Assembly: GCF_043195125.1 (NCBI RefSeq)
Contig: NZ_JBAFWR010000008.1
DNA length: 64,000 nt
Reading direction: 5' to 3' (one strand)
Source: NCEH01 sp043195125
Lineage (GTDB): Bacteria; Pseudomonadota; Alphaproteobacteria; Rhizobiales; Xanthobacteraceae
The translations under genes were made by a program, and so were the position numbers. Position 1 is the first letter of the stretch, and every line of letters begins with the position of its first letter. Shown here piece by piece: positions 54,009 to 62,091 of the stretch. The notes below the pieces were generated by a model. It was not told where the DNA came from. It saw only the letters and a list, made by a program, of their open reading frames with translations, and did not search any database.

Positions 54009-54931
54009 TGCGCGTCCCTCATCAGGCTCACGAAGATGTCCTCGAGCGAGCTTTGCTCCGTGTGCAGATCCTTGAAGGCGATACCCGCCCCGGAAAGATC
54101 GCGCAGCAGCTCGGCGATGCCGGAGCGCTGCCCGTCGGCCTCATAGGTGTAGATGAGGTCCGAGCGGTCGGCGGACAGGGCCAGCTGATGGGCGGACAGG
54201 GATGACGGGATCGAATCGAGCGGCGCCGCGAGCTGCAGGGTGAGATGCTTCTTGCCGAGCTTGCGCATCAGCGTGCGCTTCTCCTCCACCAGGATCAGTT
54301 CGCCCTTGCGGATCACGCCGACCCGGTCCGCCATCTCCTCCGCCTCCTCCAGATAATGGGTGGTGAGGATGATGGTGACCCCGGAATCGCGCAGCACCCG
54401 CATGACCCGCCACATGTCGCGGCGCAGTTCCACGTCCACGCCTGCGGTCGGCTCGTCGAGGAACAGGATGCGCGGCTCGTGGGACAGCGCCTTTGCGATC
54501 AGCACGCGGCGCTTCATGCCGCCGGACAGCGTCATGATCTTGCTGTCCTTCTTGTCCCAGAGGGACAGGTCCCGCAGCACTTTCTCGATATGCGCCGGAT
54601 TGGGCTTCTTGCCGAACAGCCCGCGGCTGAAGCTCACCGTGCCCCACACGCTCTCAAAGGCGTCGGTGGTGAGTTCCTGCGGCACGAGGCCGATCTGGCT
54701 GCGGGCGACGCGATAGTCCTTGAGGATATCGGCGCCATCCACGGTGACTGTGCCGCCGCTCGGGTTGACGATGCCACAGACGATGGAGATGAGCGTCGTC
54801 TTGCCCGCCCCGTTGGGGCCCAGCAAAGCGAAGATCTCGCCGCGGCTGATATCGAGGGAGACGTCCTTGAGGGCCACGTGGCCGGACGCATAGGTCTTGG
54901 ACAGATGGCTGATGGAGAGGATCGGCTGCAT
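54005..54931 (-). CDS. ABC exporter ATP-binding protein (YadG-like)
   Basis: A 308-residue ATPase, the same size as E. coli YadG. Walker A LLGPNGAGKTT is near residues 36-46, signature LSGGMKRRVLIAKAL near 136-150, Walker B ILFLDEPTAGVD near 156-167. The C-terminal about 80 residues are the regulatory extension usual in this group. ATG 54931 starts the family; upstream residues of the open frame are not conserved. Confidence 0.88.
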   Translation of the reverse strand: MQPILSISHLSKTYASGHVALKDVSLDISRGEIFALLGPNGAGKTTLISIVCGIVNPSGGTVTVDGADILKDYRVARSQIGLVPQELTTDAFESVWGTVSFSRGLFGKKPNPAHIEKVLRDLSLWDKKDSKIMTLSGGMKRRVLIAKALSHEPRILFLDEPTAGVDVELRRDMWRVMRVLRDSGVTIILTTHYLEEAEEMADRVGVIRKGELILVEEKRTLMRKLGKKHLTLQLAAPLDSIPSSLSAHQLALSADRSDLIYTYEADGQRSGIAELLRDLSGAGIAFKDLHTEQSSLEDIFVSLMRDAQ

Positions 54932-55070
54932 GGCGCGGGGTATAGCGCGGGACGACCGCCCGGTCGATATCGCAAGCGCGTGACCGGGGCCGGGGCCTGT
55001 CCAAATCGGGCTGCGCACGCGCGGGGCGCGGCGTATCAAACCCCTAGAGACACACGCCCTGGAGCATCCC

Positions 55071-55313
55071 ATGCGCAGCGAAGAAGCCGGTTCGGCAGAG
55101 GCCATGTGGCGCGCGGTCGAGGCCCGCGATCCCGCGCAAGACGGCGCCTTCGTCTATTGCGTGCGGACCACCGGGATTTATTGCCGGCCGTCCTGTCCCT
55201 CGCCGCGGGCGCGACGGGGGCATGTGACTTTCATGGCCGACGGGACCGCCGCCGAGAGCGCCGGCTTCCGCGCCTGCCTGCGCTGCCGGCCCAGCATATC
55301 ACGACAGCCGTAG
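55071..55313 (+). CDS. Stand-alone Ada-type zinc-binding (methyl acceptor) domain
   Basis: An 80-residue protein that aligns to the N-terminal domain of E. coli Ada, the DNA alkylation-response protein. The four zinc-ligand cysteines fall at the same positions as in Ada: Cys38 and Cys42 (IYCRPSC) and Cys69 and Cys72 (ACLRC). In Ada, Cys38 takes the methyl group from DNA phosphotriesters. The AraC-type DNA-binding and methyltransferase domains are absent: the frame stops a few residues after the last cysteine. Whether this is a functional mini-Ada or the stump of a longer gene is unclear. Confidence 0.8.
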   Translation: MRSEEAGSAEAMWRAVEARDPAQDGAFVYCVRTTGIYCRPSCPSPRARRGHVTFMADGTAAESAGFRACLRCRPSISRQP

Positions 55314-55325
55314 CTCGTCCGGAAC

Positions 55326-55514
55326 TCAGCGCTTGGAGACGTGCTCCGGCTTCCCCTTCCGCTTGGTCGAGGCCATTTTCTCAAGTTCGGCCTCGCTCAT
55401 GGACTCCGCCATGGAGCGCGACGCGCCTTTCAGGTCTCCCTTTGCGGTCTCGCCCCGCTTAGCGGAAAGGGCGGCGCCGGCGGCCATCTGTTGGGCCTTG
55501 GATTTTGCAGGCAT
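55326..55514 (-). CDS. Small DUF3008-family protein
   Basis: A 62-residue, highly polar, Ala/Lys/Ser-rich protein that I recognise as DUF3008 (N-terminus PAKSKAQQMAAGAALSAKRG, then LKGASRSMAESMSE and KRKGKPEHVSKR). Family function is unknown; it is common in Alphaproteobacteria. Convergent with the mini-Ada gene. Confidence 0.8.
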   Translation of the reverse strand: MPAKSKAQQMAAGAALSAKRGETAKGDLKGASRSMAESMSEAELEKMASTKRKGKPEHVSKR

Positions 55515-55585
55515 GACATCCTCGCAGCTTGCTCCCCTGCGGGATGAACACGCGTATGGCCGGAAGGTTCACTGCCTGTCCGGCG

Positions 55586-56254
55586 TCACCCCTCGAACAC
55601 CGTCTTGAACCGGGCATGCGCATTTTCGATGTGGATCCGCATGGCGGCAGCGGCGCCCTCGGCGTCTTTCTGGCCGAAAGCATTCAGGATCCGCGCATGC
55701 TCGACGATGGCGTCCTGGGTGACGCGGGCATGGAAGCGCAGGCGGAACAGATGCAGCTGAACCCGTTGCTGCGTGATGATGTCATGCAGCAGGTCGTTCT
55801 GACTCGCCTTCGCGATCGCCGCGTGGAAGCGGGCGTCCTCCTGCGCGAACGCATTATAAGCTGCTTGAGCATCCTCGGGCTTGGACTCATGCATCTTCGC
55901 CGCCAAGCTCGTTATCCCCTGCAATTCTTCCGGCGACATCAACACGGCGGCCCTGGCGGCCGCCGGCGGCTCGATCAAAAGGCGAAGTTCGCACAAATTG
56001 TCGAACTGCTTGCGCGTTAATTGCGCGGCAGCGCGGTAACCGGAGAGGTGGACCTTCACCACCAGCCCCTGCACTTCAAGTTGAGAAAGCGCTTCGCGGA
56101 TGGGTGTTTGCGAAACACCCAGTTCCCGCGCCAGACCGTCAACACCAATACGCTCGTCTGGCTGGATTTCCAAGGACATCAACTTCTTGAGCAGGATGTC
56201 ATAGACTTCACTGCCCAAGCGTATGGGCTTGGAAATCTGATAGATACCGCTCAT
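55586..56254 (-). CDS. GntR-family regulator with FCD domain
   Basis: A 222-residue FadR-subfamily regulator. The winged helix is at about residues 36-66 (RIGVDGLARELGVSQTPIREALSQL), followed by an FCD-type helical domain with FHAAIAKASQNDLLHDII. It is divergent from the sugar-acid transport operon at 56422, its likely target. The adjacent start region has a 15-bp palindrome at 56386-56400. Confidence 0.87.
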   Translation of the reverse strand: MSGIYQISKPIRLGSEVYDILLKKLMSLEIQPDERIGVDGLARELGVSQTPIREALSQLEVQGLVVKVHLSGYRAAAQLTRKQFDNLCELRLLIEPPAAARAAVLMSPEELQGITSLAAKMHESKPEDAQAAYNAFAQEDARFHAAIAKASQNDLLHDIITQQRVQLHLFRLRFHARVTQDAIVEHARILNAFGQKDAEGAAAAMRIHIENAHARFKTVFEG

Positions 56255-56421
56255 TTGGCGCCCCAGAGATGATTTTGAGGGGTTTTCTCTTTATAACGAC
56301 AAAAAAGTCAACGATATGTCCACTTACGGACGCCAATCCCCTTGACTTGAGGAAATCCTAGCAGCCATGTTCGCGGCCATCAATTCCGATATCAAATCGG
56401 ATCGGATATAGGGAGACACAT
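56255..56421. promoter_or_regulatory. Divergent control region of the sugar-acid operon
   Basis: The region holds several candidate operators: CCGAT-ATCAA-ATCGG (56386-56400, perfect arms), GTCC-ACTTAC-GGAC (56318-56331), and GAC-AAAAAA-GTC near 56298-56309. TTGACT (56342-56347) may be a -35 with a poor -10. GGGAGA (56411-56416) is the ribosome binding site for the next gene. Which site the GntR protein uses cannot be told. Confidence 0.4.
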
Positions 56422-57561
56422 ATGGTCCTGTCCCGCCGCACGGCTATCGGCTTGCTTTCCGCCGCTGCCCTCCTGGGTTCCTTCGGCGCTGCTTCGGCGC
56501 AGGAGACCATCAAGATCGGCCTCACCGCGCCGCTCACCGGCCCGGCCGCCGAAATTGGCCACCTCCAGACTGAAGGCGCCAAGCTCGGCATCGAGAAGGT
56601 GAACGCTGCCGGCGGTGTGCTCGGCAAGAAGTTCGAACTGGTGATCGAGGATGACCAGACCACCAATCCCGGCATCGTTCTGGCCTTTTCCCGCCTGATC
56701 AGCCGCGGCGACCTCGCCGCCGTGCTCGCCTCCGTGCGTTCCACCCAGGTGAACGCCATTTCGGCCGATGCGAAAAAGGCCGGCATCCCCGTCTTCTTCG
56801 GCGGAACCGATCCCACGCTGACCCATTCGGGCAACCCGTGGCTGTTCCGCGCCCGTCCCAATGACATCTATTCCGCCAAGGTGATCGCCGATTTCGGCGT
56901 CAATCAGCTGAAGAAGAAGAAGTGGGCGGTGCTGCACTCCACCGACGCCTTCGGCTCCAACGGCGCCAAGGCGCTGATCGAGCAGCTCAAGGGCCTCGGC
57001 GTCGAGCCGGTGCTGGTGCAGGGCTTCAACAACGGCCAGGCCGATCTCACCCCGGTGGTGCTCGCGGTGCGCCAGTCGGGCGCCGACATCATCGCCACCT
57101 ACACGCCGTTTGAAAACGACGTGGCCGTGCTGGCCCGCCAGCTCAAGCAGTTCGGCGTGACCGCCCCGTGGGTCGGCTCGGCCTCGGTCGCCTCCACCAC
57201 CGCCATGCAGCTGGCCGGTCCGGCGCTCTACGGCACCTATGCGGTGGCCGATTTCAACGCCGACGCCAACCCGCTCGCCAAGGCCTATTTCGAGGAGTTC
57301 TCCAAGAAGGTCGGCCGCGCGCCCGACTACACCTCGGCCTGGACCTATGATTCCGTGCTCCTGCTGGCGGAAGCCATCAAGAAGGCCGGCAGCACCGATC
57401 CCGCCAAGGTTCGCGAAGCGATCCTCGCCATCAAGGACTTCCCCGGCACCGAGGGAACCTACAATTTCGACGAGAATGGCGATGGCCTGCGCGGCTACAA
57501 CATCGTCAAGAACGAAAACGGCAAGATCGTCTTCGACCGCCACATCGCCTTCGACAAGTGA
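56422..57561 (+). CDS. Liv-type ABC transporter periplasmic binding protein
   Basis: A 379-residue Peripla_BP_6 protein. It starts with a twin-arginine-like leader (SRRTAIGLL at residues 4-12) and ends its signal at ASAQ (about 24-27). The mature chain begins ETIKIGLTAPLTGPAAEIG. Context with DUF1537 kinase and class II aldolase genes suggests a C4 sugar acid as ligand rather than leucine. First gene of a seven-gene operon; a strong hairpin follows it. Confidence 0.9.
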   Translation: MVLSRRTAIGLLSAAALLGSFGAASAQETIKIGLTAPLTGPAAEIGHLQTEGAKLGIEKVNAAGGVLGKKFELVIEDDQTTNPGIVLAFSRLISRGDLAAVLASVRSTQVNAISADAKKAGIPVFFGGTDPTLTHSGNPWLFRARPNDIYSAKVIADFGVNQLKKKKWAVLHSTDAFGSNGAKALIEQLKGLGVEPVLVQGFNNGQADLTPVVLAVRQSGADIIATYTPFENDVAVLARQLKQFGVTAPWVGSASVASTTAMQLAGPALYGTYAVADFNADANPLAKAYFEEFSKKVGRAPDYTSAWTYDSVLLLAEAIKKAGSTDPAKVREAILAIKDFPGTEGTYNFDENGDGLRGYNIVKNENGKIVFDRHIAFDK

Positions 57562-57581
57562 TCGCCTGATCGCTTTCACAC

Positions 57582-57621
57582 CCCGCGTCGGGCCTGCCGT
57601 TTGAGGCGGGCCCGGCGCGGG
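57582..57621 (+). other. Strong intercistronic hairpin after the binding-protein gene
   Basis: A 17-bp stem (57582-57598 with 57605-57621, two G-T wobbles, 6-base loop GTTTGA) lies between the binding-protein and permease genes. No T-tract follows. Such hairpins usually protect the upstream mRNA or thin transcription, so more binding protein than membrane protein is made. Confidence 0.65.
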
Positions 57622-57654
57622 ATGTCTTACGCCCTCTCGCGCACAGGATCGGCG

Positions 57655-58530
57655 ATGAGCTTGCTTCCTCAGCTTCTATTCACCGGGATCGGCATCGGCA
57701 GCATCTATGCCATGGTCGCTCTCGGCTTCGTTCTGCTCATTCGCTCGGCCAATGTGGTGAACTTCGCGCAGGGCGAGTTCTCCATGCTCGGCGCCTATTT
57801 CATGGTCATCCTGTTCGCCGGCTTCGGCGTGCCCTACCCCATCGCCCTCATCGGGGCAGTGGTGCTGATGGCGGTGTTCGGCGTGATCTTCGCCGGCATC
57901 ACCTACTGGCCGCTGCGTGATCGCGGGCAGATCCCGGTGATCATCTCCACCATCGGCGCAACCATTCTTCTGTCGAACCTGATCCTCGCCACCTACGGGC
58001 CGAGCCCGCAGGTGCTGCCCGGCCTGTTCGACGGCTCCGGCTTCCTGGTCGGCAACATCTTCATGGACAGTCAGTATCTCTCCATCATCGCGGTCACCAT
58101 CGCGCTGGTGACGCTGCAATATCTGGTGTTCGAGAAGACCATGGTCGGCAAGAAATTGCAGGCCACCTCGCAGGACAAGGAAATGGCGAGCCTGCTCGGC
58201 ATTCCGGTCATCGCCATGATCCTCGGCACCTTCGCCTACAGCGCGGCCCTCGGTGGCCTCGCCGGCATCCTGGTGGCGCCGATCTTGTTCGTGTCCGTGG
58301 GCATCGGCCCGCTGATCGCGCTGAAGGCCTTCGCCGCCAACATCATCGGCGGCTTCGGCTCGATCCCCGGCGCCATCTTCGGGGGCCTGCTGATCGGCAT
58401 CGTGGAGACGCTGGGCGCCGCCTACATCTCCGTTCCCTACAAGGACGCGTTCGCGTTCCTCATGCTGCTCGCCGTGCTGCTGGTTCGTCCGCAGGGGCTG
58501 TTCGGCGAACGCATCGCCGAGAAGGCGTGA
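57655..58530 (+). CDS. Liv-type ABC transporter permease (LivH-like)
   Basis: A 291-residue permease. The block VVNFAQGEFSMLGAYFM (about 35-51), the ATPase-contact loop TSQDKEMASLLGI and the terminal RPQGLFGERIAEKA are family features. ATG 57655 begins the first helix; the short open frame upstream is not coding. Confidence 0.9.
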   Translation: MSLLPQLLFTGIGIGSIYAMVALGFVLLIRSANVVNFAQGEFSMLGAYFMVILFAGFGVPYPIALIGAVVLMAVFGVIFAGITYWPLRDRGQIPVIISTIGATILLSNLILATYGPSPQVLPGLFDGSGFLVGNIFMDSQYLSIIAVTIALVTLQYLVFEKTMVGKKLQATSQDKEMASLLGIPVIAMILGTFAYSAALGGLAGILVAPILFVSVGIGPLIALKAFAANIIGGFGSIPGAIFGGLLIGIVETLGAAYISVPYKDAFAFLMLLAVLLVRPQGLFGERIAEKA

Positions 58531-58540
58531 GGAGGCACCC

Positions 58541-60295
58541 ATGAAAACCGCAGCCTCGCACCGCAACCGCGGTCTCCTGTTCGGCGGCATCGCCATCCTG
58601 GCGGTGATCGCCATCGCCTTCGTGGCGCCGACCCACGGCTATTACCTCAACATCATGATGCAGGCGGCGACCTATGCGATCGCCGTCGCCGGCGTCGTCA
58701 TCGTGCTCGGCTATTGCGGCCAGCTCGCCCTGTGCCAGGCCGCGTTCCTCGGCATCGGCGCCTATTGCGTCGCCCTCGGCACGGTGGATTACGGCCTGCC
58801 CTTCTTCGTCGCGCTCGGCATGGGCGTCGTGCTGACCGGCCTCGGCGGCATGTTCCTGGGCTTCGCCTCCCTGCGCCTCGGCGGGCATTATCTCGCCATG
58901 GTGACCATCGGCTTCCAGATGATCGTCACCATGGTGCTGACCAATTGGATCAGCCTCACGCGCGGCCCCGACGGGGTTTCCGGCGTGCCCCGGCCGATGC
59001 TCGGGCCGCTCGATCTTTCGGGCGGGTCCACCTATCTCGGCCTGTGCATGGTGTTCCTGGTGGTGGTCACACTCTATGCCGCCCTGCTGAAGACCAGCCG
59101 CCTCGGCCGGGCCATGCAGGCGGTGCGCGACAATGAGATCGCCGCTTCCACCTGCGGCATCAACGTGTTCCGCACCAAGACCGTCGCCTTCGGCATCAGC
59201 GCCGCGCTCGGCGGTCTCGGCGGCGGCCTGTTCGCCGGTGCCTTCTCCTACATCTCCCCGGACCAGTTCACCTTCAACGAATCCATCGTTCTGCTCACCA
59301 TGGCGCTGCTGGGCGGAGTGCAGTCCCCCATCGGCGCCCTGCTCGGCACGGTTCTGCTGGTGCTGCTGCCGGAATGGCTGCGTTTCCTGCGCCAGGCCTA
59401 TCTGGCCGTGTACGGCGCGGCGGTGATCGCGATCATGATCTTCCTGCCGCGCGGTGTGTGGGGGCTCCTGACCGACCGCTTCTTCAAGCCGGTCCCCGCC
59501 GACACCAGCCCGGTGACGCCCCTGCCCCTGCTCAGCCGCACCGGCACCATGTCGGCCGACGTGGTGCTGGATGTGACCGGGCTCGCCAAGCATTTCGGCG
59601 GCCTCAAGGCCCTGGACGGCGTGGACTTCAAGGTCCGCAAGGGCTCGGTGCATGCGCTGATCGGGCCCAACGGCTCGGGCAAGACCACAATGCTTAACGT
59701 CATCACCGGCCTCTATGTGGCGACGGCGGGCCGGGTGAAGCTGCTGGGTCAGGACATCACCGCCCTGCCGCCCCACGAGCGCACCAAGCGTGGCATGTGC
59801 CGCACCTACCAGAACATCCGCGTGTTCCGCGGCCTGTCGGTGCTGGAAAATGTCACCATCGGCGCCGAGCGGCCCGGAAACGACATCTCCGGCTCCGATG
59901 CCACGGTGGAGCGGGCGCTGGCCGCGCTCGACTTCGTCGGCTTGCGCAATGTGGCGCACCTGCCGGTGGGCGACCTGCCCTATGGCCACCAGCGCTATGT
60001 GGAGATCGCCCGCGCGCTCGCCGGCTCGCCGGAAATCCTGCTGCTGGACGAGCCCGCCGCCGGCCTCAACCTGACGGAAAAGGGCGAGATGGCGGAGCTG
60101 CTCAAGCGCCTGAAGGGCCATGGGCTGACCATCGTCATCATCGACCACGACATGAAGCTGATCGAGCAGGTGGCCGACCGCATCACGGTGCTGAATTTCG
60201 GCCGCGGCATCGCCGATGGCGATCCCAAGTCCGTGCTCAGCCATCCCGAAGTCATCGCCGCCTATCTGGGGGAGCCGCAAAATGAAGCTGCTTGA
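58541..60295 (+). CDS. Fused Liv-type ABC permease and ATP-binding protein (LivM-LivG)
   Basis: A 584-residue fusion. Residues 1 to about 320 are a LivM-type permease (VIVLGYCGQLALCQAAFLGIG near 49 and AVRDNEIAASTCGINVFRTK near 194). After a linker, residues from about 340 form a LivG-type ATPase with Walker A IGPNGSGKTT, GMCRTYQNIRVF and Walker B LLDEPAAGLN. LivM-LivG fusions are known in several bacteria. The last codons overlap the LivF-like gene by 14 bases. Confidence 0.9.
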   Translation: MKTAASHRNRGLLFGGIAILAVIAIAFVAPTHGYYLNIMMQAATYAIAVAGVVIVLGYCGQLALCQAAFLGIGAYCVALGTVDYGLPFFVALGMGVVLTGLGGMFLGFASLRLGGHYLAMVTIGFQMIVTMVLTNWISLTRGPDGVSGVPRPMLGPLDLSGGSTYLGLCMVFLVVVTLYAALLKTSRLGRAMQAVRDNEIAASTCGINVFRTKTVAFGISAALGGLGGGLFAGAFSYISPDQFTFNESIVLLTMALLGGVQSPIGALLGTVLLVLLPEWLRFLRQAYLAVYGAAVIAIMIFLPRGVWGLLTDRFFKPVPADTSPVTPLPLLSRTGTMSADVVLDVTGLAKHFGGLKALDGVDFKVRKGSVHALIGPNGSGKTTMLNVITGLYVATAGRVKLLGQDITALPPHERTKRGMCRTYQNIRVFRGLSVLENVTIGAERPGNDISGSDATVERALAALDFVGLRNVAHLPVGDLPYGHQRYVEIARALAGSPEILLLDEPAAGLNLTEKGEMAELLKRLKGHGLTIVIIDHDMKLIEQVADRITVLNFGRGIADGDPKSVLSHPEVIAAYLGEPQNEAA

Positions 60296-61013
60296 GATCA
60301 AGGGGCTCACCGCGCGCTACACCGCGAGCGACGTCCTCAAGGGGTTGAACCTCACCGTGAACGAGGGCGAGATCGTCGCCCTGCTCGGCTCCAACGGCGC
60401 CGGCAAGAGCACCACACTGCGCTCGATCTCCGGGCTGATGCCCAACACCTCCGGCGAAATCACCTTCGCCGGCACCTCGATCCTGGGCATGAAGACCGGC
60501 GCCATCGCCCGCCTCGGCATCGCCCATGTGCCGGAGGGCCGGCGCCTGTTTCCCGGCCTCACGGTGCGCGACAACATCCTGCTCGGCTCCTCGAACCGCT
60601 CAGGCGTCAGCCGCGCCCAGTTGGAGCGGGAGGCCGACGAGATGTTCGCCTTCTTCCCCGACCTGCAGCGCCTGGAACACGCCTATAGCTGGACCCTCTC
60701 CGGCGGGCAGATGCAGATGGTCGCGGTGGCGCGCGGCCTGATGGCCAAGCCCCGCCTGCTGCTGCTGGACGAGCCCTCGCTCGGCCTCGCGCCGAAGATC
60801 GTGCAGCAGGTGTTCCGCATCATCGCCCAGATCCGCGAGCGCGGCACCACCGTGCTGCTGGTGGAGCAGAACGCGAACATGGCGCTCTCCGTCGCCGACC
60901 GCGGCTATGTGCTGGAGGCGGGCGCTCTGCTGGTGTCCGGCAAGCCCGACGAATTGTGGAACAACGACCAGGTGCGCGCCGCCTATCTCGGCGGGTTCGC
61001 GGCCTCGGCGTAA
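60282..61013 (+). CDS. Liv-type ABC transporter ATP-binding protein (LivF-like)
   Basis: A 243-residue ATPase. Walker A LGSNGAGKSTT (about 35-45), HVPEGRRLFPGLTV (about 82-95), signature LSGGQMQMVAVARGL and Walker B LLLDEPSLGLAP are present. Together with the preceding fusion protein it completes the importer. ATG 60282 lies inside the fusion gene, preceded by GGGGGAG. Confidence 0.9.
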   Translation: MKLLEIKGLTARYTASDVLKGLNLTVNEGEIVALLGSNGAGKSTTLRSISGLMPNTSGEITFAGTSILGMKTGAIARLGIAHVPEGRRLFPGLTVRDNILLGSSNRSGVSRAQLEREADEMFAFFPDLQRLEHAYSWTLSGGQMQMVAVARGLMAKPRLLLLDEPSLGLAPKIVQQVFRIIAQIRERGTTVLLVEQNANMALSVADRGYVLEAGALLVSGKPDELWNNDQVRAAYLGGFAASA

Positions 61014-61092
61014 TGCCCGGCGGCTCGCCGCCTCTCCCGAACCGGCGGCGCCGTCCGCCGCCGGCTTCATCTTCCAACCGGGACATTCCCAG

Positions 61093-62037
61093 ATGACGAA
61101 AATCGCTCTTGTCGGCTGTGGCCTTGTGGGAGGCTCCTGGGGCCTCGTATTCGCGCGCGCCGGCTTCGACGTGACGCTCTACGATCCCTCTCCCGCTTCC
61201 CTCCAGGCCGCGCTCGATTTTGCCGCCGGTGCCGCACCCGGCCTTGCCGAACAAGGCCTGCTGAACGGCGAGACCCCGGCCGCCGTGCTCGCCCGCCTAA
61301 AGCCCGCCAGCAGCCTCGCCGAGGCCGTGCGCGACGCCGACTATATCCAGGAAAGCGCGCCGGAGCGCCTTCCCATCAAGCAGGCGCTCTATAAGGAACT
61401 GGCCAAGCTGGTGAAGGCGGACGCGGTGATCGCCTCCTCCACCTCCGGCCTGCCCGCCTCCTCCTTCACCGCCGACATCGAGGGACGCGAGCGCTGCGTG
61501 GTGGCCCACCCCATCAACCCGCCGCACCTCATTCCGCTGGTGGAGATCATCCCAGCGCCCTGGACCGCCGTGAGCGTCGTCGAGCGCACCGATGCGCTGA
61601 TGAAGCAGGTCGGCCAGGTGCCGATCCGCCTCAATCGCGAGATCGCCGGCTTCGTGGTCAACCGCCTGCAGAGCGCGGTGCTGGGCGAGGCGTTCCGCCT
61701 GGTGGAGGACGGCATCGTCTCCGCCACCGATGTGGATGCCGCCATTTCCGAAGGGCTCGGCCTGCGCTGGTTCTTCATGGGCCCGTTCGAAACCATCGAT
61801 CTGAATGCCCAGGGTGGCGTCGCCGATTATTGCGCGAAGCTCGGACCCATGTATTACGATCTCGCCAAGGAACAGGCCGACCCGCGCCCGTGGAGCGAAG
61901 CGCTTGTCGCGCAGGTCGAGGCGCAGCGGCGCGAGAAGACTCCTGCGGACAAGCTCGATGCCCGCAAGGCGTGGCGCGACCGCTGCCTCGCCGCTCTGGT
62001 GAAGGCCAAGCGCGCGGTCCTGAAGGAAAACGCCTGA
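61093..62037 (+). CDS. 3-hydroxyacyl-CoA dehydrogenase-fold oxidoreductase, probable hydroxyacid dehydrogenase
   Basis: A 314-residue NAD-dependent dehydrogenase of the 3HCDH / L-gulonate 3-dehydrogenase group. The Rossmann motif GCGLVGGSWG is at residues 8-17, SSTSGLPAS is near 117, HPINPPHLIPLVEI near 139 and EIAGFVVNRLQSAV near 181. Next to a DUF1537 kinase and class II aldolase it would oxidise a C4 sugar acid at C3 (or C2), the usual first step. In the described threonate/erythronate pathways this step uses a different family (beta-hydroxyacid or DenD type), so the substitution is notable. Confidence 0.82.
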   Translation: MTKIALVGCGLVGGSWGLVFARAGFDVTLYDPSPASLQAALDFAAGAAPGLAEQGLLNGETPAAVLARLKPASSLAEAVRDADYIQESAPERLPIKQALYKELAKLVKADAVIASSTSGLPASSFTADIEGRERCVVAHPINPPHLIPLVEIIPAPWTAVSVVERTDALMKQVGQVPIRLNREIAGFVVNRLQSAVLGEAFRLVEDGIVSATDVDAAISEGLGLRWFFMGPFETIDLNAQGGVADYCAKLGPMYYDLAKEQADPRPWSEALVAQVEAQRREKTPADKLDARKAWRDRCLAALVKAKRAVLKENA

Positions 62038-62039
62038 CC

Positions 62040-62063
62040 GGCGGCGGAGAACCCTCCGCCGCC
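62040..62063 (+). other. Perfect intercistronic hairpin
   Basis: GGCGGCGGAG, loop AACC, CTCCGCCGCC: a 10-bp stem between the dehydrogenase and kinase genes, with no T-tract. It may stabilise or process the mRNA. Confidence 0.6.
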
Positions 62064-62091
62064 CCACGCCACCGCTCAGAGAGTGCCCGCC

